From NCBI GenBank assembly GCA_903879825.1, contig CAIRND010000032.1, positions 1 to 7,900 of the forward strand: DNA of 7,900 bases, given 5' to 3'. Under the pieces are notes generated by a model. That model was given only the letters and a program-made list of their open reading frames with translations, was not told where the DNA came from and made no database searches. The position numbers and the translations under genes are program-made. This document shows positions 7,101 to 7,900 of the stretch, one piece after another. How positions within the stretch are numbered: position 1 is the first letter of the stretch; each line of letters opens with the position of its first letter. The stretch comes from an uncultured Geobacteraceae bacterium. Lineage in GTDB: Bacteria > Desulfobacterota > Desulfuromonadia > Geobacterales > Pseudopelobacteraceae.

Positions 7101-7675
7101 GCGGGGCGGGTGACATGCTCGGCAACCGTCAGTCCGGGACCGTGACGGAAATCGGTTTCGAACTCTATAATCAGATGCTGGAAGAAACCATCTGCCGTAT
7201 GCGCGGTGAAGAGATGGTCGAGCGGGTCGAGCCGGAAATCAACCTTAAAGTACCGGCTTTCATCCCCGAGGCGTACGTAAAAGATGCCGGGCAGCGCCTG
7301 GTGATTTACAAGAAACTGACCCAGGCTGAAAATGAGGAGGATGTGCTGGATGTGCAGAACGAAGTGCTTGATCGCTTCGGAAAGTATCCGCTGGCGACAT
7401 CCTATTTATTCGAGATCATGAAGCTGCGGGTATTGCTGAAACGTTTGATCGTGCGCCAGATAGACTTTGACGGCAAAGCGGTGATTATTTCGTTCCACCC
7501 GCGTACCCCGGCATCGCCTGACACGATTATCGGCATGATGCGGAGTGAACCGAAAAAATATCAGTTCACCCCGGATTACAAGCTGGTCTGCACCCTGAAA
7601 GATACCTCGTTCGAGGGGGTGCTTGATATGGCGAAGAGCGTGCTGAAGCGGTTGGCGCCGCCGGAGGTTTCGTGA
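4175..7675 (+). CDS. mfd: Transcription-repair coupling factor
   Basis: Mfd is an ATP-driven DNA translocase. It pushes or removes RNA polymerase stalled at DNA damage and recruits UvrA for nucleotide excision repair. The 1166 residues compare with 1148 in E. coli, so the gene is complete. Seen in order: a UvrB-like N-terminal module (about 15-330) with GLKGSSPAL and RGTFAVRGGILDIFPP (166-181); the CarD-like RNA-polymerase-interaction domain starting at LKPGDYMVHIDHGVG (500-514); a linker helix around 573-600; superfamily 2 helicase lobes with TPDQ (625-628), Walker A GDVGYGKT (651-658), DEEQ (752-755), TATPIPRTL (778-786) and RGRVGRS (923-929); and the C-terminal regulatory domain after EPEINLKVPAF (from 1019). 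All key ATPase residues are present. The ATG at 4175 has only a weak purine-rich stretch before it, so translation may lean on the gene ending 31 bases upstream. A run of eight G bases (4689-4696) encodes part of the conserved Arg-Gly-Gly. The stop overlaps a possible GTG start in the arrangement GTGA. Confidence 0.98.
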   Translation: MPTLIPQTIDSIAALRRGERRIAIPGLKGSSPALFVAELVRAGLGNPLVITATQEAAEEFCRELTFLAQGDLLATLFPAWDAAPFSASSPHPDVTGARLDTLFRLQNGLSRITVMPVAAAMQRVLPRKTLNDSSCYLLAGEEFERDDLLARLIRMGYANVPLVEDRGTFAVRGGILDIFPPNLPTPVRIEFFGDTAETIRAFDPLTQRSLQPVEELVLLPSREVLLSDEVLEEIAPRLKKLCDDLDIPTNRRRLILDDLHNAVYFQGIDFLQPLLHPGLETIFDYFSADTPLILLDPEAVTYASLSLCEEVEAGVVKAATAGLAHSPSRELFLTDSDLNSLFTERRVIELSGLALDIPGGIETITIPCLENSDLRVSVSKESSHALGPLARTMREWLDGGQRVVVACHQQAQAERLKDLLIPYSIPCVISEAGFGAAVAPHRAASNPTVTVLVGDISRGFRLPFSHLILIAEEELFGKRVRRRGVSEVRKKQLLASLAELKPGDYMVHIDHGVGLYRGLQHISVGTVAGDFLLLEYAGSDKLFLPVDRLGLVQRYVGPEGSHPALDKLGGVSWEKSKGKARKNIEELAGELLEIYARRQLSEGFSFSPPDDMYREFEASFAWEETPDQLSAIQDVLADMQHSKPMDRLICGDVGYGKTEVALRGAFKSALDGKQVGILVPTTILAQQHYETFRERLKDYPVTVEVLSRFRTAKEQKETLERLKKGNVDIIIGTHRLLQKDVAFKDLGLLIIDEEQRFGVKDKERLKSFRAVVDVMTLTATPIPRTLYMSMMGIRDLSIIDTPPVDRLAVKTIVSRFSEELIREAVLRELRRGGQIFFVHNRVQTIAKRAELLAQLVPEAKIAVGHGQMGEHELEKVMLGFMHGESNLLLCTTIIESGLDIPNANTLIVDHADKFGLSQPYQLRGRVGRSTQRGYAYLLIPGEAAISSDARERLRVLQEISELGAGFRIATHDMEIRGAGDMLGNRQSGTVTEIGFELYNQMLEETICRMRGEEMVERVEPEINLKVPAFIPEAYVKDAGQRLVIYKKLTQAENEEDVLDVQNEVLDRFGKYPLATSYLFEIMKLRVLLKRLIVRQIDFDGKAVIISFHPRTPASPDTIIGMMRSEPKKYQFTPDYKLVCTLKDTSFEGVLDMAKSVLKRLAPPEVS

Positions 7676-7702
7676 ATGCAGACATAAGGGCTGAACCTCC
7701 GG
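7661..7702 (+). terminator. Inverted repeat spanning the mfd stop; possible weak terminator
   Basis: CCGGAGGTT (7661-7669) and AACCTCCGG (7694-7702) are perfect 9-base complements with a 24-base loop that contains the mfd stop codon. On the mfd transcript the stem is followed by UUAUAUUG, a partly U-rich tail; on the opposite strand no T-run follows. The long loop and broken T-run make a classical intrinsic terminator doubtful. The 46-base gap between the convergent mfd and chemotaxis genes still makes this the only candidate. Confidence 0.35.
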
Positions 7703-7725
7703 TTATATTGTCAGAACATGATTAA
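7672..7725 (+). other. Short coupled ORF after mfd, possible stub of a lost gene
   Basis: GTG at 7672-7674 overlaps the mfd TGA as GTGA and opens a 17-codon frame ending at TAA 7723-7725. A strong GGAGG (7663-7667) precedes it by 4 bases and also precedes an ATG (7676-7678, only three codons) by 8 bases. Tight stop/start overlap plus a good ribosome-binding site is typical of a translationally coupled operon gene, but nothing of length follows. The frame ends where the convergent chemotaxis gene begins its stop codon. It may be a degraded start of a former downstream gene, or chance. There is no evidence that it makes a functional peptide. Confidence 0.2.
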
Positions 7726-7900
7726 AAACTGAAACGGTTCACCATTTTGGTAAGCCGTCCAACCTGGCGTTCCAGGTTGTTTGCTGCTTCGAGCGATTCT
7801 GCAGCTCCCTCAGCATTTTTGTCGGTGACAAGGCTTATTTGTGACGCCGTCTTGCTGATCTGTTCGAGGCCGGTAGTCTGCTCGTGAATGCTTGCGGAGA
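7722..7900 (-). CDS. Methyl-accepting chemotaxis protein, C-terminal end only
   Basis: The reverse strand reads 58 residues to a TAA at 7722-7724; the start and most of the protein lie beyond the right edge. Seen: SASIHEQTTGLEQISKTASQ, then a long amphipathic helix with heptad spacing through VTDKNAEGAAESLEAANNLE, ending QVGRLTKMVNRFSF. Known of the family: the return helix of the cytoplasmic signalling hairpin of chemotaxis receptors has the pattern HEQ/EEQ-S/T-x-G-hxQhxxAhxQhxxVTQxNA and a tail such as LxxLVxRFxh, which this matches closely. Such receptors sit in the inner membrane or cytoplasm and control the CheA kinase through CheW. The sensor type and any methylation helix in the N-terminal part cannot be seen. 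The gene converges on mfd with 46 bases between the stops. The visible end is Phe-Ser-Phe, with no CheR-docking pentapeptide of the NWETF type. Confidence 0.88.
   Translation of the reverse strand, partial: SASIHEQTTGLEQISKTASQISLVTDKNAEGAAESLEAANNLERQVGRLTKMVNRFSF

Overview
This window looks like ordinary chromosomal DNA from a Desulfobacterota/Myxococcota-type bacterium, most likely Geobacterales (Geobacter/Pelobacter relatives). The reasons are moderate-to-high GC content, a small protein resembling the MXAN_5187 C-terminal family next to mfd, a soluble hydrogenase/sulfite-reductase-type flavin subunit, and the end of a chemotaxis receptor. The taxonomic call is inference from gene content, not a database match.

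Layout. The left half is read leftwards from a divergent promoter region (about 3401-3555). It holds glmU (UDP-GlcNAc synthesis for the cell wall and LPS), then about 50 bases on an AlbA_2/Schlafen-type ATP-binding protein with a winged-helix tail, then after a 37-base gap the first 153 codons of an FAD/NAD(P)-binding electron-transfer subunit that runs off the left edge. The right half is read rightwards from the same divergent region. It holds a roughly 190-residue MXAN_5187-like protein and then, 31 bases on, the full-length transcription-repair coupling factor mfd (1166 aa). A convergent gene at the right edge is the last 58 codons of a methyl-accepting chemotaxis protein, which is easy to miss because its start lies outside the window.

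How the genes relate. glmU and mfd are housekeeping genes driven apart from a short spacer with a recognisable sigma70-type promoter in each direction. The MXAN_5187-like gene and mfd probably share a transcript. The AlbA_2 gene is the only clearly accessory gene. It follows glmU where many bacteria carry glmS, and it contains a heptapeptide repeat whose DNA includes a perfect 42-base tandem duplication. The short mfd-MCP junction holds a stop-spanning inverted repeat and what may be the stub of a lost, translationally coupled gene.

I found no convincing new multi-gene system, CRISPR array, insertion sequence, tRNA or rRNA. The points most worth a second look are the repeat linker of the AlbA_2 protein, an 8-G tract inside mfd, the possible gene stub after mfd, and the conserved-looking small protein upstream of mfd.
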